Part shown: piece by piece, positions 54,261 through 63,739 of the stretch
Layout of the letters: each line of letters starts with the position of its first letter
Position numbering within the stretch: position 1 is the stretch's first letter
Source: an uncultured Sphingomonadaceae bacterium
GTDB taxonomy: Bacteria > Pseudomonadota > Alphaproteobacteria > Sphingomonadales > Sphingomonadaceae
Direction of reading: 5' to 3'
NCBI GenBank assembly: GCA_947258815.1
Contig: CAMYJW010000030.1
Span: forward strand, 806,001 to 870,000
DNA: 64,000 nucleotides
Position numbers and translations under genes: made by a program
The notes under the pieces: generated by a model
Told to the model about the DNA's origin: nothing
The model's input: the letters and a program-made list of their open reading frames with translations, nothing else
Database searches by the model: none

Positions 54261-56006
54261 CTACATTTCCTCCACCGCTTCAACACCCAGAAGCATAAGT
54301 CCGTTTCTGACCAGCTGCCCTATCTGGGCGGCCAGATAAAGCCTTGCGCCGCTAAGCTCACCGTTTTGTGCCACAATGAACCGCTTTTCGGGCCTATCAT
54401 TACCAAGGTTCCAGTATCCGTGGAAGGCGGCGGCCAGATCGTGAAGGAAAAACGCGATGCGATGCGGCTCACGCGCGGAGGCCGCAGCCTCAACCACGCG
54501 CGGGAACTGCGCGGCCAGCTTGATCAGCTCCAGTTCTTCCTCGCCCAGAAGCGCCACGTTATCAGGCGACGTCGCAAATCCTTCGTCCGCCGCCTTGCGC
54601 ATGGTTGAGCGGACCCGCGCATGGCAATACTGCACGTAAAACACCGGATTGTCTTTCGAGGCTTCCACCACTTTGGCAAAATCGAAATCCATCTGCGCTT
54701 CGGGCTTGCGGGTAAGCATGGTGAAACGCACGACATCCTTGCCCACTTCGCGCACGACATCGGCCAGCGTGACAAACGTGCCCGAACGCTTGGACATTTT
54801 CACCGGCTCGCCATCGCGCAACAGCTGCACCATCTGCACCAGCTTGACATCGAACGGAATCGGCTTGCCCTGCCCTTCGGAAAGCGCGGCCACGGCGGCC
54901 TTGATGCGCTTGACCGTGCCCGCATGATCCGCGCCCCAGATATCGATCAGCGCATCGGCGCTGGCCGCCTTTTGCATGTGATAGGCAAGGTCGGCGCCAA
55001 AATAGGTCCATTTACCGTCAGACTTGCGGATCGGGCGATCCTGATCGTCGCCGAATTTGGTGGACCGGAACAGCGGCAGCTCGATCGGTTCCCAGTCGTC
55101 TATTTCCTTGCCTTTGGGCTTTTCGAGCACACCATCATAGACCAGATCCTGCCCGCGCAGCCATGCTTCAGCCTCAGCCGGTTTGCCTTGCGCCTGCAAC
55201 TGCGCTTCGGATGCGAACACATCGTGCTCGATGCCCAGCAGCGCCAGATCATCGCGGATCATCGCCATCATCGCGGCAACCGCCCGTTCGCGGAACGCCA
55301 CCAGCCAATCCTGTTCAGGCGCGCTGACAAACCTGTCGTCAAATTCTTCGGCCAGCGCCTTGCCAACCGGCACCAGATAATCGCCCGGATAAAGCCCCTC
55401 GGGGATCGCGCCGATATCCTCGCCCAGCGCCTCGCGATATCGCAGATGCGCCGACCGGGCGAGCACGTCGACCTGCCCACCGGCATCGTTGACATAATAT
55501 TCGCGGGTCACCGCGTGGCCGGCAAATTCCAGCAACGCAGCCAGCGCATCGCCCACCACCGCGCCGCGGCAGTGGCCCATGTGCATCGGCCCGGTGGGAT
55601 TGGCGGAAACATACTCAACATTGACGCGCGCACCGCCGCCGATGGTTGAGCGACCATAATCCGCGCCCAGCGCCGCAATCGTGCGCAGCTCATCCAGCCA
55701 CGCCGTGTCGGACAGGCGCAAGTTGATGAACCCCGGCCCGGCGATTTCCGCGCCCGTCACCTGATCCAGCTTTGCCAGTTCGGCCACCAGCGCTTCGGCC
55801 AGATCGCGCGGCTTCATCCCTGCCGGTTTGGCCAGCACCATCGCGGCGTTGGTGGACAGATCGCCATGCGAAGGATCGCGCGGCGGCTCCACCGCGATTG
55901 CGCGACGGGAAAGCCCCGACGGCAGCGCCCCGGCACTTTCCAGAGCATCGAGCGCGGCGGAAACATGGGCCGCGAAAGCAGCGTGAAGAGTCGTGTTTTC
56001 AGACAT
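54261..56006 (-). CDS. argS: Arginyl-tRNA synthetase
   Basis: Class I synthetase charging tRNA-Arg. The 581-residue length is typical. Motifs: SANPTGPMHMGHCRGAVVGD, containing the HMGH form of HIGH, and KMSKRSG (KMSKS loop). The C-terminal DALR anticodon domain ends ARLYLAAQIGQLVRNGLMLL. It heads the argS-SPOR-nagZ-scpAB-tatABC run. Confidence 0.96.
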   Translation of the reverse strand: MSENTTLHAAFAAHVSAALDALESAGALPSGLSRRAIAVEPPRDPSHGDLSTNAAMVLAKPAGMKPRDLAEALVAELAKLDQVTGAEIAGPGFINLRLSDTAWLDELRTIAALGADYGRSTIGGGARVNVEYVSANPTGPMHMGHCRGAVVGDALAALLEFAGHAVTREYYVNDAGGQVDVLARSAHLRYREALGEDIGAIPEGLYPGDYLVPVGKALAEEFDDRFVSAPEQDWLVAFRERAVAAMMAMIRDDLALLGIEHDVFASEAQLQAQGKPAEAEAWLRGQDLVYDGVLEKPKGKEIDDWEPIELPLFRSTKFGDDQDRPIRKSDGKWTYFGADLAYHMQKAASADALIDIWGADHAGTVKRIKAAVAALSEGQGKPIPFDVKLVQMVQLLRDGEPVKMSKRSGTFVTLADVVREVGKDVVRFTMLTRKPEAQMDFDFAKVVEASKDNPVFYVQYCHARVRSTMRKAADEGFATSPDNVALLGEEELELIKLAAQFPRVVEAAASAREPHRIAFFLHDLAAAFHGYWNLGNDRPEKRFIVAQNGELSGARLYLAAQIGQLVRNGLMLLGVEAVEEM

Positions 56007-56147
56007 GGCCGCGCGGTTAGCCGGTTTGAGCCGGGATGGGAACCGTCATGCCATGCAAAGGCGCGCCAACACCGCGACAGGAGTGGCGAGACACCCCTAT
56101 CCGCAGTATCGTGATTCGCCGGAACGGAAGGATTTTGGAGACCGGGT

Positions 56148-56996
56148 ATGAGACGGGCAAAGACGGCGGCAATCATGCTGACGGCCCTGCTCGTGCTGTC
56201 ATGCCTGGCTTTCTGGCTGACCTTCATCCCGATAGCAGACCCGCAGCCACTTCCCGACCATCTGATTGCCGTCGATACCGACCGTGGCCGCACTCTTCTG
56301 CATGAGGCAGACGCGATCGAGGATTTCGAGGAGCTGTCGCGCAGTTTCGAACCGCTAGTCCTCAACAACTTTTGCGGTGTGGCCAGCAGCGTGGCCGTGC
56401 TCAATGGGATGGGCCGCAACCTGACGCAGACCGGCCTGTTCAATAACGAGGCATCTTCGGTGCGACCGATCTGGCGCGTTGCGGTGCAAGGCATGACTTT
56501 AGGGGCGCTCTCCGGCATCGTGCGCTCACACGGGGCAAAAGCGCAGATTCATCGCGCCGATGCGTCATCCCTCGATGCGTTCCGCGAGGCGGTGGTCCGC
56601 AACCTGTCCACCGACGGCGACTATCTGGTCGTGAACTACCAGCGGGAAAAGCTTGGACAGCGCGCGATAGCGCACATTTCCCCGCTCGCAGCCTATAACC
56701 GAAAGACGGATCGGGCCCTGCTGATGGACACCGCAGCGCACAAGTATCCGCACACATGGGTCCCGTTGCCAGCCTTGTTCGCCGCGATGGCGACAACGGA
56801 CCCGGAAAGCTTGCGCTCACGCGGGTGGCTGGAAATAAGCGAAGCAAAGCACGGCGCGAAGGGCATCATCGATCGCCCCCTGTCCAACAATGTTAATTTC
56901 CGCTATCGGCCCCGCCATGCGTGGAACCCCGCCTCCCAAAACCGCTCCCAAGACCTACCGGGTCAAGAGCTTCGGCTGCCAGATGAACGTCTATGA
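56148..56996 (+). CDS. Phytochelatin-synthase-family protein, membrane-anchored or exported
   Basis: A 282-residue papain-fold protein of the phytochelatin synthase family. The catalytic Cys lies in [17 protein letters not shown] (Cys76), His in [14 protein letters not shown] (His177) and Asp in [16 protein letters not shown] (Asp195), with spacing close to plant PCS (Cys56, His162, Asp180). An N-terminal hydrophobic segment ([20 protein letters not shown]) suggests a periplasmic location. Bacterial members usually cleave glutathione rather than make phytochelatins. GGAGAC precedes the ATG. Its last about 27 codons overlap miaB in another frame. Confidence 0.85.
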   Translation: MRRAKTAAIMLTALLVLSCLAFWLTFIPIADPQPLPDHLIAVDTDRGRTLLHEADAIEDFEELSRSFEPLVLNNFCGVASSVAVLNGMGRNLTQTGLFNNEASSVRPIWRVAVQGMTLGALSGIVRSHGAKAQIHRADASSLDAFREAVVRNLSTDGDYLVVNYQREKLGQRAIAHISPLAAYNRKTDRALLMDTAAHKYPHTWVPLPALFAAMATTDPESLRSRGWLEISEAKHGAKGIIDRPLSNNVNFRYRPRHAWNPASQNRSQDLPGQELRLPDERL

Positions 56997-58263
56997 TGGC
57001 GATCGCATGGCCGAATTGCTGACCGATCAGGGCCTGTCCGCAGCACCCGAAGGCGATGATGCCGATCTGGTCGTGCTCAACACCTGCCATATTCGCGAAA
57101 AAGCCGCCGAGAAGGTCTATTCCGATATCGGCAGGCTGCGCCGCGATGATGGCACCGCGCCGCTGATCGCGGTTGCCGGGTGCGTTGCGCAGGCGGAAGG
57201 CGAAGAGATCATGGCCCGCGCGCCTTCGGTGCGCATGGTGGTTGGCCCGCAGGCCTATCACCGCCTGCCCGAAATGCTGGCCGACGCGACGCACGGCAAG
57301 CGGGTGACCGACACCGACATGCCGCTTGAAACCAAGTTCGGTGCGCTGCCTTCGCGGCGGCGATCGGGGCCAACCGCGTTTCTCACGGTGCAGGAAGGGT
57401 GTGACAAGTTCTGCACCTATTGCGTGGTGCCCTACACACGCGGCGCGGAAGTTTCGCGCCCGTTTGCCGATCTGGTGGATGAGGCGCAAAGGCTTGTGGA
57501 GGCAGGCGCGCGCGAAATCACGCTGCTGGGCCAGAACGTGAATGCGTGGACCGGCGAAGATGGCAAAGGCCGCACGATCGGCCTTGATGGCCTGATCCGC
57601 GCACTGGCGGCGCTGCCCGATCTGGCGCGCATCCGTTATACCACCAGCCACCCCAACGACATGACCGATGCGCTGATCGCGGCCCACGGCGAAATCGACA
57701 AGCTGATGCCCTATCTTCACTTGCCGGTGCAATCAGGCAACGACCGCGTGCTGAAAGCCATGAACCGCAGCCATTCGGCCGAAAGCTATTTGAAAGTGCT
57801 GGAAAAAGTGCGCGCCGCGCGGCCCGATATCGCGCTTTCGGGCGATTTTATCGTCGGCTTCCCCGGCGAAAGCGATGCCGAATTTGACGATACGCTGAAA
57901 ATAGTCGGGCAGGTCGGATATGCGCAGGCATTCAGCTTCAAGTATTCACCGCGCCCCGGAACGCCAGCAGCAACGATGGACGATCAGATCCCCGCGGATG
58001 TGATGAACGAACGCCTGCAACGCCTGCAGGACGCGCTAAACCGCGATCAGATGGCATTCAACCAGGCCAGCGTCGGCAAAACCTGCGCCATCCTCATCGA
58101 ACGCAAGGGCCGCCATCCCGGCCAGTGGCTGGGCAAATCGCCATGGCTGCAATCGGTTCACTTCGAAGGCGAAGCGGCAATCGGCGATATCGTGACCGTC
58201 GAACTCACCAGCGCGGGGCCCAATTCGCTGGGTGCACGACTGTTGCAACCATCCCACGCCTGA
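56917..58263 (+). CDS. miaB: tRNA-2-methylthio-N6-dimethylallyladenosine synthase
   Basis: Radical-SAM methylthiotransferase modifying A37 of tRNAs reading UNN codons. The 448-residue product has the UPF0004 domain ([23 protein letters not shown]: three Cys), the radical-[11 protein letters not shown] cluster and a C-terminal TRAM domain. I start at ATG 56917; 56890 is also in frame and would lengthen the overlap with the phytochelatin-synthase-like gene to 107 nt. It heads miaB-phoH-ybeY-corC, a widespread cluster. Confidence 0.94.
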   Translation: MRGTPPPKTAPKTYRVKSFGCQMNVYDGDRMAELLTDQGLSAAPEGDDADLVVLNTCHIREKAAEKVYSDIGRLRRDDGTAPLIAVAGCVAQAEGEEIMARAPSVRMVVGPQAYHRLPEMLADATHGKRVTDTDMPLETKFGALPSRRRSGPTAFLTVQEGCDKFCTYCVVPYTRGAEVSRPFADLVDEAQRLVEAGAREITLLGQNVNAWTGEDGKGRTIGLDGLIRALAALPDLARIRYTTSHPNDMTDALIAAHGEIDKLMPYLHLPVQSGNDRVLKAMNRSHSAESYLKVLEKVRAARPDIALSGDFIVGFPGESDAEFDDTLKIVGQVGYAQAFSFKYSPRPGTPAATMDDQIPADVMNERLQRLQDALNRDQMAFNQASVGKTCAILIERKGRHPGQWLGKSPWLQSVHFEGEAAIGDIVTVELTSAGPNSLGARLLQPSHA

Positions 58264-58374
58264 ACCTTTTTCGCGACTGACACAAAACCGTCGTCTTGCG
58301 CTGCCACCTGATTGGCATATCTTGTAACCGATGCCCGCGTCGGCATTCGGCCGACTGGCAAACGAAAGGAGCGC

Positions 58375-59394
58375 ATGGCTCGCAAATCTGCCCGTGCAGA
58401 GGATATCTCCGCACTCCGACCGGAACAGCCCCGCCGCGCGCGGGTCGAGATCGATTTTGACGATCATTCCGCACTTGGCACTTTGTTCGGCGAGTTCGAT
58501 GCGAATCTCGTGCATCTGGAAAACCGGCTGGGCGTTTACATTTCGGCGCGCGGCGAAAAAGTGCAGATCGAAGGCCCGGAAGACTCCGTTGCGCGCGCGC
58601 GCGATGTGCTGAACGGGATGCATGAGCGCTTGCGGCAGGGCCAGGATCTCGATTCAGGCGCAATCGAATCGCTGATCTCGATGTCGGACGAACCAACGCT
58701 GGAAGGCATCGTCACCGGCGAACCGGACGGCCCGCCGATCATGATCCGCACCCGCAAGAAAACAATCGTGCCGCGTTCTGCAATGCAGATCGACTATATG
58801 CGCGCGCTCAACAAGTCAGACATCATCTTCGCGCTTGGTCCGGCGGGCACGGGCAAGACCTATCTTGCCGTGGCGCAGGCGGTCAGCCAGCTGATCACCG
58901 GGTCGGTGCAGCGGCTGATCCTCTCGCGCCCGGCGGTTGAAGCGGGAGAGCGGCTTGGGTTCCTTCCGGGTGACATGAAGGAAAAGGTCGATCCCTATCT
59001 GCGCCCGATTTACGACGCGCTTTACGATTGCATGCCGCCCGAACAGGTGGAGCGGCGGATCGCCAGCGGCGAAATCGAGATCGCACCCATCGCGTTCATG
59101 CGCGGGCGCACGCTGGCCGATGCGGTCGTTATCCTCGATGAGGCGCAGAACACCACACCGGCGCAGATGAAGATGTTCCTCACCCGGTTTGGCCAGAACA
59201 GCCGCATGGTTGTGTGTGGCGATCCCCGGCAGGTCGATATTCCCGGCGGCGATTCGCACAGTGGCCTTGCAGACGCGGTTTCCCGGCTGGAAGGTGTGGA
59301 AGGCATTGCGGTGACGCGGTTCGGCGCTGGCGATGTTGTGCGTCACCCGATCGTGGGCAGAATTGTCAATGCCTATGAAGGACCCAACGCGTGA
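58375..59394 (+). CDS. PhoH family ATPase
   Basis: A 339-residue PhoH-like P-loop protein, thought to take part in RNA metabolism with YbeY. A KH-like N-terminal region (DANLVHLENRLGVYISARG) is followed by Walker A GPAGTGKTY, SRPAVEAGERLGFLPGD, and Walker B VVILDEAQNTTPAQMKMF. I start at ATG 58375, preceded by AAAGGAG; the longer frame adds 21 residues. It is followed by ybeY after 42 bp. Confidence 0.93.
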   Translation: MARKSARAEDISALRPEQPRRARVEIDFDDHSALGTLFGEFDANLVHLENRLGVYISARGEKVQIEGPEDSVARARDVLNGMHERLRQGQDLDSGAIESLISMSDEPTLEGIVTGEPDGPPIMIRTRKKTIVPRSAMQIDYMRALNKSDIIFALGPAGTGKTYLAVAQAVSQLITGSVQRLILSRPAVEAGERLGFLPGDMKEKVDPYLRPIYDALYDCMPPEQVERRIASGEIEIAPIAFMRGRTLADAVVILDEAQNTTPAQMKMFLTRFGQNSRMVVCGDPRQVDIPGGDSHSGLADAVSRLEGVEGIAVTRFGAGDVVRHPIVGRIVNAYEGPNA

Positions 59395-59436
59395 CAGACC
59401 GCCCCTTTCGCGCGGCCGCCCCGCGCCGGAGCTGAA

Positions 59437-59928
59437 TTGAACCTCGACATCTCTATTGAAGCGCCCTGGCCCGACGAGGCAGACTGGGACGCGCTGGCCC
59501 GGCGCGTTGCGGGCGCCGCCGCGCAAGTTGCCCCCGAACTGGGGCACCCGCGCCTTTGCGCCAGTATTGTCTTTGCCGATGATGAAACCCTTCACCGCCT
59601 CAACCGCGAATGGCGCGACAAGGACAAGCCGACCAATGTGCTGTCTTTTCCGATGCTCGAGCGCGATACACTGTTGAAACTGCCCGCAAACGGACCGCCC
59701 GAACTTATCGGCGATCTTGCGCTTTCGCTGGACACGTGCAGGCGCGAGGCAGGTGATAAATCCGTTACATTACAGGATCATGCATCTCACCTTGTGATCC
59801 ACGGCCTGCTCCATCTGGCCGGGCACGATCATGAGACGAGCGAAACTGATGCACAGGCAATGGAAGCGCTCGAAATAAAGGCTCTTGCGATTCTGGGCAT
59901 CCAAGACCCATATGGTCGCCTGATCTAG
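59437..59928 (+). CDS. ybeY: rRNA maturation endoribonuclease YbeY
   Basis: Metal-dependent RNase for 16S rRNA 3'-end maturation and ribosome quality control. The 163-residue product has LNREWRDKDKPTNVLSFPM and the zinc motif HGLLHLAGHDH (H-x3-H-x5-H). The start is TTG at 59437, preceded by CCGGAG at 5 nt; no ATG/GTG gives the full domain. It sits between phoH and corC. Confidence 0.93.
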   Translation: MNLDISIEAPWPDEADWDALARRVAGAAAQVAPELGHPRLCASIVFADDETLHRLNREWRDKDKPTNVLSFPMLERDTLLKLPANGPPELIGDLALSLDTCRREAGDKSVTLQDHASHLVIHGLLHLAGHDHETSETDAQAMEALEIKALAILGIQDPYGRLI

Positions 59929-59950
59929 TTTACAGAGGCACAATCGAAAA

Positions 59951-60871
59951 ATGGCCGAAAATGGCCGAACAGGTGAATCAAGCGCCGGAGAGCCGGAGAG
60001 TAGCGGCTCATTGTGGCGCGTTGTCAGGCGGCTGTTCACATCGGATGTCGATCAGTCGCTGCGCGCGCAGATCGAGGAAGTCATCGACGAACATGAAGTC
60101 GAGGCCGATGAGAATGGCGGAAATTCGGGCGATCTTCTGCCGCTCGAACGGCAGATGCTGCGAAACCTGCTGCATTTCAGCGAGCACGACGCCGATGACG
60201 TAGCCGTGCCGCGCGGAGAGATCATCGCTCTGCCCGGCTCTTCCAGCTGGGACGAAGTGATTGCGGCATTTTCCGAACATGGCCACAGCCGCATGCCGGT
60301 CTATGGCGAATCGCTCGACGATATTCTCGGGATGATCCACATCAAGGATGTGTTCCCCTATATCGCAAACTGCGAAACCGTTCCCGACGACTGGAAAACG
60401 CTGCTGCGCCAACCGCTTTTCGTGCCGCAGGCGCGCGGCGCGCTGGATGTTCTGGCCGATATGCGCGCCCGCCGCGTTCATCTGGCGATTGTGATCGATG
60501 AATATTCCGGCACCGACGGGATTGTCACGATCGAGGATCTGGTTGAGGAAATCGTCGGCGATATCGAAGATGAACACGATGACGAGCCCGAAGACCAGCT
60601 GGTCCCGCTCGATGGCGGAATGTGGGATGCGGATGCCCGCGTCGAGCTGGAAGATGTCGCGGAACGGATTGACCCAAGGCTTGGAATCGTTGAAGAATCC
60701 GTCGATACTCTGGGCGGCCTGGCGTTCGTTCTGGCTGAACAGGTTCCCGAGCCGGGCACGATCCTTGAACACGATTCCGGCTGGCGTATCGAGGTGACCG
60801 AAGGTAATGAACGACACGTAACCCGTCTGAGACTCCACCCCCCCAGCGCAACGGAGATCGAACCCGGCTGA
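59951..60871 (+). CDS. Hemolysin-family CBS-domain protein (CorC/HlyC type)
   Basis: A 306-residue cytoplasmic CBS-pair protein: PRGEIIALPGSSSWDEVI and HSRMPVYGESLDDILGMI (CBS1), HLAIVIDEYSGTDGIVTIED with LVEEIVGDIEDEHD (CBS2), then the CorC/HlyC C-terminal domain (GGLAFVLAEQVPEPGT). Such proteins are implicated in magnesium/cobalt handling. It lacks the N-terminal DUF21 membrane domain of larger relatives, as CorC does. lnt normally follows; here the next gene is a LysR regulator. Confidence 0.9.
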   Translation: MAENGRTGESSAGEPESSGSLWRVVRRLFTSDVDQSLRAQIEEVIDEHEVEADENGGNSGDLLPLERQMLRNLLHFSEHDADDVAVPRGEIIALPGSSSWDEVIAAFSEHGHSRMPVYGESLDDILGMIHIKDVFPYIANCETVPDDWKTLLRQPLFVPQARGALDVLADMRARRVHLAIVIDEYSGTDGIVTIEDLVEEIVGDIEDEHDDEPEDQLVPLDGGMWDADARVELEDVAERIDPRLGIVEESVDTLGGLAFVLAEQVPEPGTILEHDSGWRIEVTEGNERHVTRLRLHPPSATEIEPG

Positions 60872-60932
60872 GCAGCTTCTGGAGCGGCCAAGTGCGCCTT
60901 CCCGCTGTCTGTCGATTGATAACGATAAAACA

Positions 60933-61817
60933 GTGCCAACACGCCGTATTCCACCTCTCCGTGCGCTCGAAGCGTTTGTGCGCGTGGTCCGCAATGGCTC
61001 CGCCAAGGCGGCTGCAAGTGAACTTGGGCTGTCTCCTTCCGCTCTCTCACGCCGGGTCGCCTCGCTTGAGGAGTTCACCGGAAAACGCCTGTTTACGCGC
61101 CAGCACCAGGCCATGAAGCTGACCGACGAGGGGCGCGGGTTCTATGATGCGATCGCGCCCAAGCTGGAAGAGCTTGCGCTTGCCGTCGAATCGCAGCTCG
61201 ATCCCGTGCAAGTCTTGCGACTCCACCTAGGCGTTCCGGCCCTGTTTGGCGGGCAGCGGCTTTTCCCGCGGCTTCCCGAACTGCGCAAGCTGCACCCCAA
61301 GCTGCATATCGATATCGACACCAGCCCCAACCTCGTCGATCGGGTCGGCGATACGCTTGACGCCGCGATCATACTTTCAAAGGAACCGGATTCTTCGCTT
61401 TATTCGGTGCGGCTTGACCGAAATCAGGTCTATGCCATCGTCTCAACCGAACTGGCGGAAGAAATCGGCGCGGTTCCAAACACCGAGACACTCTCGAAAC
61501 AGACGTTCCTCGTTCACAACGACCTGCCTGAAAGTTTCGACGCCTGGAAACAGGAGATGGAACTTTTCGATCTTGAACCGGCCGCGATCGATCACTTCGA
61601 TTCCGGTCAGCTTATGCTTGAGGCTGCCGCGCAGGGGCTTGGCATCGCGATCATGCATGACGATCACTATCGGCGCGCGCATGACACGCGTCTGGCCCGC
61701 CTGTACGAAATCGATATCGAAAGTCCGTATTGCTACTGGTTCGTCTGCCGCCCACAGGATCTGGAAAGCAGGCCGCTGCGGATCTTTAACGAGTGGCTGC
61801 TGACGGCCGAACTTTAG
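60933..61817 (+). CDS. LysR-family transcriptional regulator (GcvA-like)
   Basis: A 294-residue regulator. The N-terminal winged helix (LRALEAFVRVVRNGSAKAAA then LSPSALSRRVASLE) is followed by a periplasmic-binding-fold effector domain (VPALFGGQRLFPRLPELRKL). RRIPPLRALEAF is typical of the GcvA/AmpR group. The start is GTG at 60933 with no obvious ribosome site, so it could be slightly different. It stands 61 bp after corC and converges on the GGDEF/EAL gene; the target is unknown. Confidence 0.88.
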   Translation: MPTRRIPPLRALEAFVRVVRNGSAKAAASELGLSPSALSRRVASLEEFTGKRLFTRQHQAMKLTDEGRGFYDAIAPKLEELALAVESQLDPVQVLRLHLGVPALFGGQRLFPRLPELRKLHPKLHIDIDTSPNLVDRVGDTLDAAIILSKEPDSSLYSVRLDRNQVYAIVSTELAEEIGAVPNTETLSKQTFLVHNDLPESFDAWKQEMELFDLEPAAIDHFDSGQLMLEAAAQGLGIAIMHDDHYRRAHDTRLARLYEIDIESPYCYWFVCRPQDLESRPLRIFNEWLLTAEL

Positions 61818-61824
61818 CAAAAGA

Positions 61825-61877
61825 GCCTGAAACGTTTTCCGTGCACCGCGACACGAATGGAAAAGCGGCGTTCAGGC
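61825..61877. terminator. Nested inverted repeat between convergent genes
   Basis: GCCTGAA at 61825-61831 pairs with TTCAGGC at 61871-61877, enclosing an inner TTTTCC / GGAAAA stem. It lies 7 bp after the LysR stop and 14 bp before the convergent EAL stop, so it may terminate both ways. It shares TTTTCCGT with the repeats at 2613 and 33505. Confidence 0.55.
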
Positions 61878-61891
61878 ACAGGCAGCCGGCT

Positions 61892-63739
61892 TCAGCCTGC
61901 CAAAGCTATACGCGATTGAAGTTGTTCATGCATATGGCTGGCCGGACCGTGCGCGCGCGCCTTGTGCCAGGCGGGCAGACTGCACGCGGGCATTGCCGCT
62001 CCAAACAGATAGCCTTGCGCCTGATCGCAGCCCAGCCGGCGCACGAACGCGTGCTGCTCGGGCTGCTCGATACCTTCGGCAATAACCTGATGGCCAAGCG
62101 CGTGTGCCATATGCACGATAGCCTTGATGATCGCTTCCGACTTGGGATTGTGACCGATATCGGCAATCAGCGACTTATCCACTTTCAGCACGCTGAACGG
62201 CAGGCGTGACAGCTGCGAGAGGTTTGAAAATCCGGTTCCGAAATCATCAATCGAAATCTGGACGCCCACATCGCGCAAGTGCCGCATGCGTTCCTGCGTG
62301 CGAATAAAATCGGACATCACCATCGTTTCGGTGATCTCGATTTCGATCAGCGAGGGCTCGACTTCGTAGTTCTTCAGCGCAGAGAGGATTTCCGGCACCA
62401 GTTCGGGCCGCTCGAACTGGGCGGCGGACACATTGATCGCGATCCGCATCGGCGTTCCCGCGTCCAGCCAGGCCCGCGCCTGCCGCACCGCCATGTGCAG
62501 CACGCAATTGCCAAGATCCGGCATCAGGCCGCGCTGTTCGGCAATACCGATAAAGTCATCGGGTGAGACACGGCCACGCAGCGGATGATCCCAGCGCACA
62601 AGCGCCTCGACCCCTTCCACTGCCATCGAGTGAACGTTCACTTTCGGCTGAAAATACAGCGAGAGCTGCTCGGTCTCGATCGCCTTGCGCAAATCCGCTT
62701 CGACCACGCTGCGTTCGATCGCAATGTCTTTAAGCGATGGCTCAAAAAAGCAGTATCGGTTCTTGCCCGCGTCCTTGGCCGCATACATCGCCAGATCGGC
62801 ATAGCTGAGGATCTGGTCCGGGTCGCGGGTGTCAACCGGCATGCGCGCAATGCCGATGCTTGCGCTGACCCGCACCTCATTTCCCTGAACGTGGAATGGC
62901 TTGCTGACTGCAGCGATAACCCTGGCCGCCCGCTCTTCAAGCGCGGCATGGTGGGTTTCGCGCGGGAACAGGGCGACAAATTCGTCACCGGCGAAGCGCG
63001 CGAATACCGGCTTTTCAGGGAAACCATCCGCCAGTTCACCGATCGGCGTGGTGCAATCGTCGATATCGCCATGCGTCAGGCCAAAGCCCTCGCGGATAAT
63101 CCGGTCGCTCACCATCCGCAGCAGTTCGTCACCCGCGCGGTGCCCAAGCGTGTCGTTGATCTTCTTGAAATTGTCGAGGTCGATAAACAGCACCGATCCC
63201 TGACAGTCTTCCAGCGTGGCAAGCGAATTGAGCACATGCGTCACCACCGCGCGGTTGGCCAGACCGGTCACGGGATCGCTATAGGCCAGACCGTTCATGC
63301 GAATGATATTGGTGTTCAGCCTGCCGATCATTGCCCGGAAGCTGTCAGCCAGACCGCCCACCTCGCATGTGCAGTCAACATCGATCGGCGAACTCAGATC
63401 GCCCGCGACAATCGCCTCGGTCGTCTCGCGCAGTGAATCGATGGCCGATGCCAGCCTGCTCGCAGACAGGAATGTGATCACCGGCGGAAGGAAAACCAGC
63501 CCGGCCAGCGCGGCCCAAAGCGCCGGATCCTGCACTGACTGATCCCGATACAGCGCCACGAAAAGCGTGAGCGCGCAGGAAATCGTGAATATCAGGCTGA
63601 TCAGCGCAAACCGCACCGGGATACTGTTAAGCCCGCGGCCCTTGGTGTTCAGGTAAAACAGGCCCTGTGCTTCAACGTCGGACTCCGGGCATGCGATACG
63701 CCCGTCAGACCCGTCCACAAGGTTTGCTGCCTGCGGCAA
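61892..63739 (-). CDS. Membrane GGDEF/EAL protein (bifunctional-type c-di-GMP enzyme)
   Basis: A 615-residue inner-membrane protein. Two membrane helices (about residues 42-63 and 74-93) flank a short loop, then a HAMP-like linker, a GGDEF domain (about 155-330) and an EAL domain (about 345-595). The GGDEF site is AGDEF (250-254) with no RxxD inhibitory site and an insert of about 25 residues before it. The EAL motif is at 378-380, and EITETMVMSD, IDDFGTGFSNL, KVDKSL and AEGIEQPEQ keep the phosphodiesterase residues. Net PDE activity is likely. The start is TTG at 63739, uncertain. Confidence 0.9.
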   Translation of the reverse strand: MPQAANLVDGSDGRIACPESDVEAQGLFYLNTKGRGLNSIPVRFALISLIFTISCALTLFVALYRDQSVQDPALWAALAGLVFLPPVITFLSASRLASAIDSLRETTEAIVAGDLSSPIDVDCTCEVGGLADSFRAMIGRLNTNIIRMNGLAYSDPVTGLANRAVVTHVLNSLATLEDCQGSVLFIDLDNFKKINDTLGHRAGDELLRMVSDRIIREGFGLTHGDIDDCTTPIGELADGFPEKPVFARFAGDEFVALFPRETHHAALEERAARVIAAVSKPFHVQGNEVRVSASIGIARMPVDTRDPDQILSYADLAMYAAKDAGKNRYCFFEPSLKDIAIERSVVEADLRKAIETEQLSLYFQPKVNVHSMAVEGVEALVRWDHPLRGRVSPDDFIGIAEQRGLMPDLGNCVLHMAVRQARAWLDAGTPMRIAINVSAAQFERPELVPEILSALKNYEVEPSLIEIEITETMVMSDFIRTQERMRHLRDVGVQISIDDFGTGFSNLSQLSRLPFSVLKVDKSLIADIGHNPKSEAIIKAIVHMAHALGHQVIAEGIEQPEQHAFVRRLGCDQAQGYLFGAAMPACSLPAWHKARAHGPASHMHEQLQSRIALAG

